Positions 25,133 through 34,632 of a stretch of DNA of 64,000 nt are shown in pieces. Numbering within the stretch: position 1 is the stretch's first letter; each line of letters opens with the position of its first letter. Under the pieces are notes generated by a model. It saw only the letters and a list, made by a program, of their open reading frames with translations, made no database searches and was not told where the DNA came from. This DNA comes from Arthrobacter sp. NIO-1057 (lineage in GTDB: Bacteria > Actinomycetota > Actinomycetes > Actinomycetales > Micrococcaceae), in the NCBI RefSeq assembly GCF_900094805.1, contig NZ_FMAT01000006.1, positions 1-64,000 of the forward strand, written 5' to 3'. Position numbers and translations under genes: made by a program.

Positions 25133-25681
25133 TCAGTGGCGCTTTTGCTTTTCACGGATCAGGTCCAAGGCTAGGACCGAACCGATAATCGCTTGGCGAT
25201 GCTGAACGCTCAGGTTTCCACCCAGCTGCAGAGCATAGGTCGACATCCCCAGGAATGCGTTACCCATTCCAGACCATTTGCGGCTGACTGTTCCGAGCAC
25301 GCCTTGAGCGTTGGTGATTTGGAAGTCAAAATCCCAAACGCTGCCCAGCAAGTCCAGTTCTTCTCCGAGCATTGAAATGGTGACGCGGGTTTTGAGGAAG
25401 GTGATCCGTTTGACCAAGCTCGCCAGTGGGCTACCGTTTCCATCGAAGATTTCGAATCGGTCGCGACCCATAGTCATCGTATCTTTGACCATAATGACCG
25501 GATTCTGCGGTCCATCAAATACTGTGAGTTCTCGTGCACCAGTGAACATCCGCCCCAGCGTACTTCCGCCAGTCTCGACATGAGCTACCTGGACACCAGC
25601 AGCATCATGAATCGCAAAATCGTTCTTTGAGAAGTTTTTGGTTTGCTGGAAAATCAGCATGTCTTGGGCAAAGATCGTCAT
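25133..25681 (-). CDS. LURP-one/phospholipid-scramblase-like protein
   Basis: The 182-residue protein from ATG 25681 is preferred because the upstream 47 codons overlap the ABC permease. It has the tubby-like beta-barrel fold pattern of scramblase/LOR proteins: ENxxxFxIxD-type repeats such as FAIHDAAGVQVAHVETGG, RDRFEIFDGNGSPLASLVK and FDFQITNAQGVLGTVSRKW, ending with a hydrophobic C-terminal helix (IIGSVLALDLI). Such proteins bind membranes; their function in bacteria is not settled. It follows the MacAB-like operon by 79 nt in the same direction. Confidence 0.72.
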   Translation of the reverse strand: MTIFAQDMLIFQQTKNFSKNDFAIHDAAGVQVAHVETGGSTLGRMFTGARELTVFDGPQNPVIMVKDTMTMGRDRFEIFDGNGSPLASLVKRITFLKTRVTISMLGEELDLLGSVWDFDFQITNAQGVLGTVSRKWSGMGNAFLGMSTYALQLGGNLSVQHRQAIIGSVLALDLIREKQKRH

Positions 25682-25760
25682 ACTGATAATTGTGCCACCT
25701 GAACTTCTACCGCCAATAACCTGGGGTGATGATTCTAAATACTTTTGAACCTCGTTGTTT

Positions 25761-26942
25761 TTATGAACGAAGCGCCTGAGCAACATCAAGCTTTGTAGCC
25801 TTGATCGCGGGAGACAAAGCACCCAGGAACGAAGTAATCAATGCAGCAACTAGGCCAAACCATAACGCGCCAAACGGCAAGTCAATGCCTCCAACTAGAC
25901 CTGTGGTACCCATGAATCGCGGAACAACAAATACGGCAGAAACAGAAACGATGACTGCCGAAATCACAGCAACCACGACACCGATGATCAAGCTCGAACC
26001 CATGACCAAACCGAAGATCTGCACTTTAGTAGCACCCAAGGCTCGGCGAATCACCAGTTCTTCAGAACGTTCGCCGACTGTTGCTAGCCCAACATTGAGA
26101 ACTCCTACTGCGGCGACAACTAGCGTCAAAATACCAGCAGTCAAGAACGCAGCTTTGGTTACTGCAACCGAATTTTTTGTGCTGTCGACAGTATCTTGAC
26201 GCATGAACTCCATGGAGCCCGCGGACGGATTGCCACGTTGGGTCAGAAAGTCGGCAGCGAATTGTTGCAAGGCAATCTGTTTGTCGCCGGGAGCAGTCAA
26301 GAGCATTGTGGTTGGTTCACTGCTCAGCAAGCCAGCGTCATCAACAGAACCTTGGGGTTGATATATTCGTGCTTCTTCCCCCACGAGTCCGTCCTGGGCG
26401 ATTCCAGTGACGATAGCCGTCTTGGTTCCATGCGGGGTATCAATTGCGAAAGTTTGTGCGACTTCATCAATTCCAAGCAGGGCAGCCGCTTGTTCATTCA
26501 GAACGACCTCAGGGGCGAAACCACCACTTTCACGCGGCCATATACCAGCAGAAAGTGGAACTCGATAAGATGCCGCGAAGTCCCCCGTATAAGCAACGCG
26601 CTCAATGTTTTGACCGCGAACACTCGGAACCGTAATTGGACTGGAAACTGTGTACAGTACGTTTCCTCCGACGCTTTCTGCGACCGTATTCAAGTGTTCT
26701 AGCGAATCAGCTAGATCCTCTCCGTCCAAGGTTCCCGGGTTCAATACGCTTGCGAAAGTTTGCGCGCGTCCATGCAACTGCTCTTGTTCAGCAATTAGAT
26801 ACTTGGTTACTAGTTGGTCGGCGCTAGACACGGCAGCAATAGCCAAGACTCCGAGCAGCATGCTTACTCCAACTAGAAAATGCCGAAGTTTATTTGCACG
26901 CAAGTCATTCAATCCATGAACAAGCATATGGCGAAACTTCAT
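25761..26942 (-). CDS. MacB/FtsX-type ABC transporter permease
   Basis: The 393-residue protein has one N-terminal membrane segment (about 20-42), an extracytoplasmic domain of about 200 residues (MacB_PCD type), and three C-terminal helices (about 265-290, 315-345, 355-380) forming the FtsX domain (VGLATVGERSEELVIRRALGATKVQIFG is the conserved cytoplasmic loop). This is the type VII mechanotransmission family that exports peptides or extracts lipoproteins with a partner ATPase. It overlaps the ATPase stop by 4 nt. Confidence 0.9.
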   Translation of the reverse strand: MKFRHMLVHGLNDLRANKLRHFLVGVSMLLGVLAIAAVSSADQLVTKYLIAEQEQLHGRAQTFASVLNPGTLDGEDLADSLEHLNTVAESVGGNVLYTVSSPITVPSVRGQNIERVAYTGDFAASYRVPLSAGIWPRESGGFAPEVVLNEQAAALLGIDEVAQTFAIDTPHGTKTAIVTGIAQDGLVGEEARIYQPQGSVDDAGLLSSEPTTMLLTAPGDKQIALQQFAADFLTQRGNPSAGSMEFMRQDTVDSTKNSVAVTKAAFLTAGILTLVVAAVGVLNVGLATVGERSEELVIRRALGATKVQIFGLVMGSSLIIGVVVAVISAVIVSVSAVFVVPRFMGTTGLVGGIDLPFGALWFGLVAALITSFLGALSPAIKATKLDVAQALRS

Positions 26943-27661
26943 CGTCGCCCCTTCACTTCATGGTGCAGCTCAGCGTCACGCAGGACCCACGTTTGATCCA
27001 TTGCCCTCGCAATTTCCTGGTCATGCGTGACAACAACTAAACACGCGCCGGCGCGGCTGGTCGCGGAAGCTAGATGTTCTAGAATTTGCAATCCAGTAGC
27101 AGTATCCAGCGCCCCTGTTGGTTCATCTGCCAACACCAGCCGTGGTGAACGGACAAGGGCGCGAGCTATAGCGACTCTCTGCTGTTCACCGCCAGATAGA
27201 CTTTTAGGCCGTCTTTTTTCAAATCCTTCTAGGCCCACTGCGTGTAATTGTTCTGTCACAGCTTCAGTGGTTTGCTTCTTGCTCATTGGTTTTCCATACG
27301 AACAAGGCAAGGCAACATTCTCGAATACGTTCAAGTGACCAATCAATGAGTAACTTTGGAATACAAAGCCAATGTCCTCATTGCGGCGGCGTGCCAACTC
27401 CGCATCGCTCAGTCCCGAAGTATGTATACCCGACAGTAGTAGTTCACCACCGGTAGGCTTTGACATCAAACCGAGCACTGAAAGTAGGCTGGTTTTTCCG
27501 CTTCCGGATTTCCCGAGTATCCCTACAGATTCTCCTTCGGAGACTACTCCCGAAGCCTCTCTGACCAGAAGTTTTTGAGACTCGCCGGTAAGGCGAATAT
27601 CAATCTTACGTAGCTCCAAGGGAGCGCCCGTAGAGCTAATTGTCGATCCTTGGTCCCTCAT
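26939..27661 (-). CDS. MacB/LolD-type ABC transporter ATPase
   Basis: The 240-residue ATPase has Walker A GKSGSGKTSLLS, Q-loop FVFQSYSLIGHLNVFENVALP, signature LSGGEQQRVAIARAL, Walker B LVLADEPTGALD and H-loop VVTHDQEIA. It pairs with the FtsX-type permease downstream (ATGA overlap). It overlaps the adaptor gene by 26 nt, so translation is coupled. Confidence 0.95.
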   Translation of the reverse strand: MRDQGSTISSTGAPLELRKIDIRLTGESQKLLVREASGVVSEGESVGILGKSGSGKTSLLSVLGLMSKPTGGELLLSGIHTSGLSDAELARRRNEDIGFVFQSYSLIGHLNVFENVALPCSYGKPMSKKQTTEAVTEQLHAVGLEGFEKRRPKSLSGGEQQRVAIARALVRSPRLVLADEPTGALDTATGLQILEHLASATSRAGACLVVVTHDQEIARAMDQTWVLRDAELHHEVKGRR

Positions 27662-28490
27662 CGAAGATCTCAGGAGCTACAGCCATTACGCTGTCCCCTT
27701 CTTTCACTCCTTCGATGATCTCAATCATGCTTCCATCACTAATGCCCAGCTTGACGTCCCGTTTCTGCAGTTCATTGTCGTCGGAAATAATCGTTACTTG
27801 ACCTGACTGCGCCGACCCGGAAACACTCTCAACGGGCAACGTCAGTATGTTCGCGCTAGAAGCAGTTTCAATGCCTAGCTTTGCTGGCAATCCCGGCATC
27901 GTGTTAACTTCTGGTTCTAATAAGCACACGAACTCCGGTAGACCTTGTTCCCCAGAGTCAGCATTCTCCAGTTCCGAGGCCAAAAACAAATCGCAGGTTT
28001 GGGCAGCAGGGCCCGATTCGATGTTTGCCTTGGCTTTGGTCGGGGTCGAATACAAGCGATAAGCGTCCTCAACAGGAACTTGTACCTTGATGCCTAGTGT
28101 TCTTGCTTCAAATGCTCCAATTGGAAAATTGGGATGCGCCGTAGTCCCTGTTGGCACAGCAATGCTCAGGACTTTTCCATCGCTCGGTGACGTTATTTTG
28201 TCTCCGTCGATTTCAGCCAAGACCGCCCCGGCTTTGACTGCCTGCCCTTCTTTGACTTTCCACTCAATAGGGCCAGACTTCTCTGCGACTAGAGCGATCT
28301 CCGATTTGGTCTCCGTGTGCCCTGATACAGCGAGGACAGAGGTAATGTCCTGCTTCGAGACTTGGACTCTTGGAATTTGACCGTCGCCAGACGCCGGTAC
28401 ATCGCCTTCAGCATTGACGGAAGCCGAACATGCGGTGAGTAGAGAAATACCAAGAAGCACTATGGCCGTGCTTCGGATTGCCTTCACCAC
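27636..28490 (-). CDS. Lipoprotein adaptor of the MacA/HlyD membrane-fusion type
   Basis: The 284-residue protein has a lipoprotein signal (VLLGISLLTAC, Cys 21). The mature part has a biotinyl-lipoyl-like hairpin domain (SGPIEWKVKEGQAVKAGAVLAEIDGDKI) and late beta-barrel elements (LPVESVSGSAQSGQVTII, then GISDGSMIEIIEGVKEGDSVMAV), the order of RND/ABC adaptor subunits. In a monoderm it presumably works with the ABC permease at the outer membrane face. It overlaps the previous gene by 7 nt. Confidence 0.87.
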   Translation of the reverse strand: MVKAIRSTAIVLLGISLLTACSASVNAEGDVPASGDGQIPRVQVSKQDITSVLAVSGHTETKSEIALVAEKSGPIEWKVKEGQAVKAGAVLAEIDGDKITSPSDGKVLSIAVPTGTTAHPNFPIGAFEARTLGIKVQVPVEDAYRLYSTPTKAKANIESGPAAQTCDLFLASELENADSGEQGLPEFVCLLEPEVNTMPGLPAKLGIETASSANILTLPVESVSGSAQSGQVTIISDDNELQKRDVKLGISDGSMIEIIEGVKEGDSVMAVAPEIFDEGPRIDN

Positions 28491-28993
28491 AGGTCACCTC
28501 GACACGAGGATTGCATATCAGCTTTAATCCCCGAAGGATCGCCCAGTTCAGCCTTCTCAATATTCTCGCGGATTACAGGTTGGAAGCTTTCAGCATCAAA
28601 ATATTTGTTAAAAGCAGGCTGATCAAGGATTGACTTGTACATGTTGAGTGCGTTCGTTGCCTGCTGTTGATCTTGACCTTGATATTTAAGCCACTCGTGG
28701 CCCCACAGGCAGTTCCAGTCGATAATTGCGTCAGCCTCGCCTGCACCTTTCTGCCAGGTGACATCCGATTCCTTAACACCGTCTACAGTCGGCGTTTCTG
28801 GAGCATCGGGATACGAAACTCCCTCCGGCATTTCCAAAGACTGAATCGCTGACGCATATTCCTTCTCCATCTGGGCCCTGGTCATGTTACTCGGCTCATT
28901 GGAACTTGTCTTAGGGCTATCCGCACCCGTGCAACCGCTCAAGAACAACATCGAAACGGCACAAATTGTCGTGATTCTTAGTTTTTTATCCAC
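28484..28993 (-). CDS. Small lipoprotein, first gene of the MacAB-like operon
   Basis: The 169-residue protein has a signal peptide with lipobox L-S-G-C (about residue 21) after MDKKLRITTICAVSMLFLSG. The mature part is polar, with an Asp/Glu-rich C-terminal half and two Cys (WNCLWGHEW and DMQSSCRGDLW) that may form a disulfide. No family is recognised. The coupling to the adaptor suggests an accessory binding protein or the exported substrate's receptor. Confidence 0.75.
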   Translation of the reverse strand: MDKKLRITTICAVSMLFLSGCTGADSPKTSSNEPSNMTRAQMEKEYASAIQSLEMPEGVSYPDAPETPTVDGVKESDVTWQKGAGEADAIIDWNCLWGHEWLKYQGQDQQQATNALNMYKSILDQPAFNKYFDAESFQPVIRENIEKAELGDPSGIKADMQSSCRGDLW

Positions 28994-29700
28994 TTTTCAT
29001 TCTCATTTAATGCCGCTATGGGCCGACTACGGGTCCTAGCAGAACTCCGCAATCGCATGGGTTCGATAGCAAGTGCTACATGTCAGGTCAAGAATTAGGG
29101 CAAGCCCCTACGGACTTGTTCGTGGTCGTGCGCATTTGCAAAGAAGTTCGTCGTAGGATCTCATCCCTGTGAGTCTCGATTTTCGCGGGTCTTGTGAGCA
29201 CCACCCCTACCGATTCAGCTACTGCGCGTGGACATCGCCAAGTGCATTTGGACATCGCAATTTCCTGCCTTTTTCAATAAGTGCAGTAGTCGGTGTCGCA
29301 AATAAAAGACTAAGTGGTAGCTGCCGGTGAAATGTCTGGCCTGACGATCGGCAAAAATGCGTCAACTATGCCGGAAGAACGAATTACCTTCCTTGAATTC
29401 GAACAATTAAATAAACCAACGTATCAAAAATCTATATGCATGGCCCTGAGTACGCAACTTAGGGAAAATTGTTAACGAGATGCGTATATCTACTTTAGTG
29501 CGATGAACTTGGGTAGGTTCCTTCGGTGCAGCCCACTATTCTCCAGTACATGTCACTGTGATGAGCAGAGGCTTAGCTGATCACGAAACTCGATCTGTGT
29601 CAGCGAAGATCATTTGATCGAGAGGCGAGAAGTTTAGGGACTGTATGAAGATCGAAGCTTGTTCCGATTAGCGAACCTCAAAACGACCGTGGAAACTACT
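28994..29700. other. Intergenic region between lipoprotein operon and M18 gene; no gene seen
   Basis: These 707 bp hold the upstream region of the lipoprotein operon (minus strand). No convincing small gene is seen. Two copies of TGGACATCGC at 29229-29238 and 29249-29258 are spaced exactly 20 bp apart, as expected for a regulator on one helix face. An old insertion-sequence end is another possible source; no transposase fragment is recognised. Confidence 0.4.
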
Positions 29701-29739
29701 TAGGGTGTGGCACCAATAAAAAAATTGCTGCCACACCCT
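29701..29739 (-). terminator. Terminator of the M18 aminopeptidase gene
   Basis: AGGGTGTGGCA (29702-29712) pairs with TGCCACACCCT (29729-29739), 30 nt after the stop of the gene on the minus strand. The loop contains a T-rich run on that strand, but no tract follows the stem. Confidence 0.6.
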
Positions 29740-29768
29740 TACGTCGTGTCGGAGATTTGCTGTTTCTA

Positions 29769-31049
29769 TTAGGCTCCGAAGAACTCGCGAGCCACCTTGG
29801 AGAGATACCAAGGATCATCAACACCGCACATTTCACGTGCGGAGTGCATGGACAGTAGGGCAACGCCGACATCAATGGTTCGGATCCCCAGTCGAGTAGC
29901 AGTCAGCGGACCGATGGTCGATCCGCAAGGGACCCGGTTGTTGGAGACAAACTCCTGATAAGGAACCCCCGCGTTCTCGCACCAGTTGGCGAAGGCCGCA
30001 GCACCCACTGCATCGGTGGCATAACGCTGGTTGGCGTTGATCTTCAACAACGGACCAGCATTCACCTGTGGGCGGTTAGCCGGGTCGTGGCGTTCTGGAT
30101 AGTTCGGGTGAACCGCGTGACCCGCATCAGCCGAAAGGCATACCGAGTTTGCCAGCGCCCTGGCTTGGTCTTCCACCCCTGCACCCAGAGAAGCCTGAAT
30201 ACGGTTGATCAGTTCTTCAAGGAAGGGGCCACAAGCACCCGAACGGGAGCTAGAACCCAATTCTTCATGGTCAAAGGCAGCCAACATTGCAATGTGTTGT
30301 CCCGAAGGCTTACGTGAATGGTCGGTCAACGCGATGATCCCGGCATGCACCGAGGTCAGGTTATCCAGTCGGCCGCTGGCGAAAAAGTTCTTCCCTTGGC
30401 CAAAGACTTCACCACGTTGTGCAGGTGCAGTCAAGATGTCGTAACCGGCCACCATCGCTGGATCTACCCCGGCAGATTCTGCCAGGACAGCCAAGATATC
30501 GGCTTCAGCTAAGTCACCGGCACCGAAGATGGGGTTAGTGTGAGTCTGCTTGTCTAGGGTGAGACCCTCATTGACCTGACGGTCAAGGTGAATTGCCAGC
30601 TGAGGAATGCGCAGGATCGGTTCGGTCTGAGCCAAATGCTCGGTGCCGTCTTTAAGTACCAATCGGCCAGCGAGAACCAGTTCACGGTCTAGCCACGAGT
30701 TAAGCAACGGACCGCCATAAACCTCAACGCCGGCCTGCCACCAACCATTAGATCCGGTGGTCGGTTTTGGCTTGAGCTTGAACCCAGGAGAATCCGTATG
30801 GGCGCCGAGGATGTGGAAACCGGAGGTTGCGGTGGCGGTTTCGGGTTGAACCCATGCGATGATCGCACCATCGCGCACCACATAGTACGAACCTGGACCA
30901 AGGCTCCAGGAATCAGCTTCGTTCAAGCCGGTGAACCCGACAGCATCCAGACGCTTAGCGGCTGTTGCAGCCGCGTGGTAGCTAGAGGGGGAAGTTGCGA
31001 CGTATTCGGCCAGGTCTGCAATGTGGGCCATTGCTGCGGCTTGTGCCAT
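29769..31049 (-). CDS. M18-family aminopeptidase
   Basis: The 426-residue enzyme starts at ATG 31049, with AAGAAGTGAG upstream. The dinuclear zinc-site motifs of M18 are present: ILGAHTDSPGFKLKP, AAFDHEELGSSSRSGA, LSADAGHAVHPNYPERHD, and the late LSMHSAREMCG. These enzymes form dodecamers and remove N-terminal acidic or neutral residues from peptides. The length is normal for the family (about 420-480). Confidence 0.95.
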   Translation of the reverse strand: MAQAAAMAHIADLAEYVATSPSSYHAAATAAKRLDAVGFTGLNEADSWSLGPGSYYVVRDGAIIAWVQPETATATSGFHILGAHTDSPGFKLKPKPTTGSNGWWQAGVEVYGGPLLNSWLDRELVLAGRLVLKDGTEHLAQTEPILRIPQLAIHLDRQVNEGLTLDKQTHTNPIFGAGDLAEADILAVLAESAGVDPAMVAGYDILTAPAQRGEVFGQGKNFFASGRLDNLTSVHAGIIALTDHSRKPSGQHIAMLAAFDHEELGSSSRSGACGPFLEELINRIQASLGAGVEDQARALANSVCLSADAGHAVHPNYPERHDPANRPQVNAGPLLKINANQRYATDAVGAAAFANWCENAGVPYQEFVSNNRVPCGSTIGPLTATRLGIRTIDVGVALLSMHSAREMCGVDDPWYLSKVAREFFGA

Positions 31050-31278
31050 AGCTGGTTACTCACTTCTTTCTGTCATCGTCTCACTGAAATCCAGGATAAG
31101 GTTCCCGCCTGAATTACCGGGTTGCTCTCCAGCTTAGTATCCCGGTGCTCGATTCCCGATGGTTCAGCCCTCCATCGCTGATCTAGATACCCGTCATATA
31201 CCCGCATCTCATGCTTGACTTGGAGCCGAGCGTCAGTAAAGCTGAAGACAGACCGGAGACTACGAAAGCGAGATCATT

Positions 31279-31689
31279 ATGGCTACATCTGATCCAACAC
31301 CACAGCCACACGACCTGCCCGTGGAACCTGAGAATGGTCTGCAAGCCAATTCCGGTGAACATGCTGTCCAACCGCGCGGACATCAGGAACCCAAGACTTC
31401 TCGCGAAACTCCTAAGTCTCAGGAAAAGCTTCCGGTGACCAAACTTGGTCGCATTTGGACGGCCACCATTTTTGGCATCATCGTACTGATTCTGTTGATC
31501 GTCTTTATCGCACAGAACCAGGATGTAGTGACCCTTCGATACTTCGCCTACGAGGGACAGGTAAACCTCGGTTTGGCTCTGCTGATCGCTGCTATCGGTG
31601 GCGCATTAGTTGTGGCCATCGCTGGAGTAGCACGCGTCATCCAGTTAAGGTCTACCGCAAAGAAGAAGCGTAAGACCAACAAACGCTAA
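31279..31689 (+). CDS. LapA-domain small membrane protein
   Basis: The 136-residue protein has a polar, Pro/Gln-rich N-terminal tail (about 1-60), then two membrane helices (TATIFGIIVLILLIVFIAQN and LGLALLIAAIGGALVVAIAG) and a Lys-rich C-terminus. The QNxxxVxLxF segment between helices is the LapA/DUF1049 signature. In Gram-negatives the domain helps LPS assembly; in actinobacteria its role is unknown. Confidence 0.85.
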   Translation: MATSDPTPQPHDLPVEPENGLQANSGEHAVQPRGHQEPKTSRETPKSQEKLPVTKLGRIWTATIFGIIVLILLIVFIAQNQDVVTLRYFAYEGQVNLGLALLIAAIGGALVVAIAGVARVIQLRSTAKKKRKTNKR

Positions 31690-31700
31690 GTTCACATAAA

Positions 31701-31736
31701 ACTGCTGGTCACTGAAGATATTCAGTGGCCAGCAGT
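31701..31736. terminator. Bidirectional intrinsic terminator
   Basis: A 16-bp stem with one mismatch (31701-31716 with 31721-31736) around GATA is followed by TTTTTG on the plus strand, with AAAA before it for the minus strand. It serves lapA-like (plus) and the response-regulator operon (minus). Confidence 0.88.
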
Positions 31737-31751
31737 TTTTGTTTGTTGAGA

Positions 31752-32450
31752 TCAGTAGTCGAGCCCCTGAGACGGAATCACCAATCCAGTTTCGTAGGCA
31801 TAAACCACAGCCTGGACTCGATCACGCAGATGCAGCTTGGTGAGGATCCTACGCACGTGCGTTTTTACCGTCGCTTCAGACAGGAAAAAACGGTGCGCAA
31901 TCTCTGCATTGGACAACCCCTCGGCGAGCGCTCGCAACACTTCTTGCTCGCGTGGAGTGAGATCATCAAGTAATGGGTCACGCGGGGCTTCAGTGGCTGG
32001 CCCGGCATTGGCTTTGCCGCCATTACGGACATAGGTTTCCAGTAACCGCGCGGTAACTCGAGGCGCTACGACAGCATCCCCCGAAGCCACGAGGCGCACC
32101 GCATGGACCAGCTCTTCAGGAGCAACATCTTTAAGTAGGAATGCGCTGGCGCCCGCTTGTAGCCCAGAAAACGCGTACTCGTCCAAGTCAAAGGTCGTCA
32201 GAATGATGATCTTTGTATCGGGGTACTGTTTTGCGATGCGTTCGGTGGCTTCAATGCCATCCATTTTGGGCATGCGAACATCCATCAGCACCACGTGCGG
32301 TTTCAGTGTCGCTGTCTGGGTCAACGCGTCCAGACCATCGGCGGCTTCTCCAGCGACGAGGATGTCTTCCTCACCTTCGAGGATCAGTCGAAACCCCATG
32401 CGCAACAGCGGCTGGTCATCAACCAACAAAACTCTAATTTGCTCGTCCAT
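31752..32450 (-). CDS. NarL/LuxR-family response regulator
   Basis: The 232-residue regulator has a receiver domain (VLLVDDQPLLRMGF, phosphoacceptor in VVLMDVRMPKMDG, Lys in AFLLKDV) and a LuxR HTH (LTPREQEVLRALAEGLSNAEI, then SEATVKTHVRRILTKL). It starts 2 nt after its kinase stop and is the last gene of an ABC transporter plus two-component operon, whose expression it probably controls. Confidence 0.95.
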   Translation of the reverse strand: MDEQIRVLLVDDQPLLRMGFRLILEGEEDILVAGEAADGLDALTQTATLKPHVVLMDVRMPKMDGIEATERIAKQYPDTKIIILTTFDLDEYAFSGLQAGASAFLLKDVAPEELVHAVRLVASGDAVVAPRVTARLLETYVRNGGKANAGPATEAPRDPLLDDLTPREQEVLRALAEGLSNAEIAHRFFLSEATVKTHVRRILTKLHLRDRVQAVVYAYETGLVIPSQGLDY

Positions 32451-32452
32451 GT

Positions 32453-33748
32453 CTATTCCTTCGCTGTCTTCTGCTTTTCGTTTTTCGCGTCAGTTTCGGG
32501 GATCTTCAATACGGCTTTAACGATCCAGCCACCACTAGCTACCGGACCTGCCTCAACTGTTCCATCAAAGAGTGCGGCACGTTCGCGCATCCCGCGCAGT
32601 CCGCGACCACTACCGACGCTGGGGACCCTGGTTGCGTCCCCGTTATCCATGACCTCCAGCCGGAGTTCATCACGCCGTCGTTCCAAACGTACCTGTACGT
32701 CGCTAACGTTGCGGGCATAACGAAGTGAATTGGTTAAAGATTCTTGAATCATCCGGAAGACCGTCAGTTGGAATGTTGTGTCTTCTGGTAATTCTCCCCC
32801 AGATTGGGTGAAGGTAATGGGTAACCCGGCGGTACGGAACCCCTCCAGGAGTTGCTCAACATTCCCACCGGTAGGTTGTGGCTCCAATTCGCCGGTTTCG
32901 TTCTGGCGCAGAACTCCTAGCATGCGTCGCATATCGGCGAGGGCAGCCCTGCCGGTGCCAGAGAGTTCATTCAGTACTTCGTCGGCTCGCGCCTGATCTC
33001 GCTTGGCCACCACTCGCGCACCTTCAGACAAAGCAATCATTACTGATAAAGAGTGGGCCACCACGTCATGCATTTCTCGGGCAATACGGTTGCGTTCTTG
33101 GACCTGTGCGAGGCTTGATACCTGGCGGGCCCAGTGATTGAGTTCAGCTTCATGGATTCGTGCATTGCGCACATTCATGCCTACCGCTGCCGCGGCAATA
33201 TAAAAACCAATGACAAAGCTGCCGGAGATGCCGATGACGATTCGGCTGAATGTCGCTTCGTCAATCCCTTCGCTTGGATCTAGTTCCAGATCCGCCATGT
33301 CCGGATATCCCATGAGCACCATCAGGACAACTTGGAAACTACCGGCCAAGATGGCCAAAGGAATAGTACGCTTCGCCGAATAGCTGGTCGCGACCGTGTA
33401 CAGCGCGATGATCATTCCAACGCCGCCTAGGCCACCTTGTGGGCCAGCAATAATCAACGCGACGCATTCAAAGATAAACACCAGAACAATGACCGTCATT
33501 GGTGCTTTTCGGCGATACAGCAAGGCTGCGCTCACAGCCAAGGTACTGACCAGCAGTCCGGTGGAGTTGGCTCCCGGCATGGATGCAGTGATCAACACGC
33601 CCGGCAGGGTCAGTAACAGATACACCACTACTGCGCCGATGACCACCAAGCGTGGGTGGGTGCGCAGATATCGGCGCAACCGACCCATCCGCTTGGCGGT
33701 CAGTTCGTCAAAGGAAGCAACAGTTTCCTGAAGCGTCTGTTGGGTCAT
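32453..33748 (-). CDS. Membrane sensor histidine kinase, HisKA_3 type
   Basis: The 431-residue kinase has about five to six N-terminal membrane helices (to ~190), the phosphoacceptor region ERNRIAREMHDVVAHSLSVMI, N-box IQESLTNSLRYA and G-box GSGRGLRGMRERAALF. This is the DesK-like actinobacterial group paired with NarL-type regulators. It follows the ABC permease by 35 nt and precedes the regulator by 2 nt. Confidence 0.94.
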   Translation of the reverse strand: MTQQTLQETVASFDELTAKRMGRLRRYLRTHPRLVVIGAVVVYLLLTLPGVLITASMPGANSTGLLVSTLAVSAALLYRRKAPMTVIVLVFIFECVALIIAGPQGGLGGVGMIIALYTVATSYSAKRTIPLAILAGSFQVVLMVLMGYPDMADLELDPSEGIDEATFSRIVIGISGSFVIGFYIAAAAVGMNVRNARIHEAELNHWARQVSSLAQVQERNRIAREMHDVVAHSLSVMIALSEGARVVAKRDQARADEVLNELSGTGRAALADMRRMLGVLRQNETGELEPQPTGGNVEQLLEGFRTAGLPITFTQSGGELPEDTTFQLTVFRMIQESLTNSLRYARNVSDVQVRLERRRDELRLEVMDNGDATRVPSVGSGRGLRGMRERAALFDGTVEAGPVASGGWIVKAVLKIPETDAKNEKQKTAKE

Positions 33749-33783
33749 GATTCCAGTGTAGTTTTCTCTAACCTGTCAGCTTG

Positions 33784-34626
33784 TTACTTGATATCCCGTT
33801 TGGCTAGTAGCACTGCGCCTAGCGCCAAAGGAATAACAATCCATCCGGCGACGCCGGCCAACTGTTGCCACAGCTCCAATTCTGTCGGAACGCTCAACGG
33901 TGTGGCCAAAGACAGCCCCAACTGATACGGGAGGAAGGCTGAAACGTTATTCAACCAATCCGCAAGCATTCCAAGGAGCGACGTGATAATCGGCAGGACA
34001 AAAAACACGCCCGTCAGAACCGTGATGCCGCCGGCAGAGTTACGCAGCATCATCCCCAACGCGAGGCCCATCAACGCAGTCATAATGACAGCCAAGGCGC
34101 CATACCAAAGCACGAACTGGAAGGATTCGCCTCCGAAGTCCAAGGTCAAGTTGTAGTTTTCGGCGATTGGCTTAGCCGCAACAAAAGCAAGGAGACTAGA
34201 GACAAGTTGTGTCACGCCGGTCAGCAATACGATGAGAACAATCTTGGCTGACATGACTCGCAGTCTTTGGGGGCTGGCCAAGAACGTGCTGACTGCTGAA
34301 CCCGTGGTGAATTCACCACTGAATAACAGCACCCCTAGTACGCCCAGAATCAACTGGCTGAAGACTAGTCCTGAACCAATGGTCTCGCTGGCAAAGCCCG
34401 GCTGGGTCATGGCGCCCATGCCTTCCATCTGGCTGACATCGCCCATGCTTTGCAATAAGGAACCGATACCCCAGGTACCTCCCATGGCAATCGCCACGTA
34501 CAGTACGACAGCAATGCTCAGCAGAATTGCCGTGGATTTTAGGGAGAACATACGAATCGCTTCACTGCGCAGAACTCCACCAAAAGTGACTTTGCCACGC
34601 CTTGGCGTTTGAATTTGAGTAGTCAT
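33784..34626 (-). CDS. ABC-2-type transporter permease
   Basis: The 280-residue membrane protein has about six helices, beginning with EAIRMFSLKSTAILLSIAVVL and containing FSGEFTTGSAVSTFLASPQRLRV, the amphipathic coupling segment common in these permeases. It starts 6 nt after the ATPase stop. Together they form a simple exporter, perhaps for an antimicrobial compound or lipid. Confidence 0.88.
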   Translation of the reverse strand: MTTQIQTPRRGKVTFGGVLRSEAIRMFSLKSTAILLSIAVVLYVAIAMGGTWGIGSLLQSMGDVSQMEGMGAMTQPGFASETIGSGLVFSQLILGVLGVLLFSGEFTTGSAVSTFLASPQRLRVMSAKIVLIVLLTGVTQLVSSLLAFVAAKPIAENYNLTLDFGGESFQFVLWYGALAVIMTALMGLALGMMLRNSAGGITVLTGVFFVLPIITSLLGMLADWLNNVSAFLPYQLGLSLATPLSVPTELELWQQLAGVAGWIVIPLALGAVLLAKRDIK

Positions 34627-34632
34627 GCTCTT

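Noticed and set aside
29150-29300. Possible insertion-sequence end near repeated TGGACATCGC
   Set aside because: There is no transposase fragment, no matching inverted partner and no target-site duplication visible, so only the repeats are reported.
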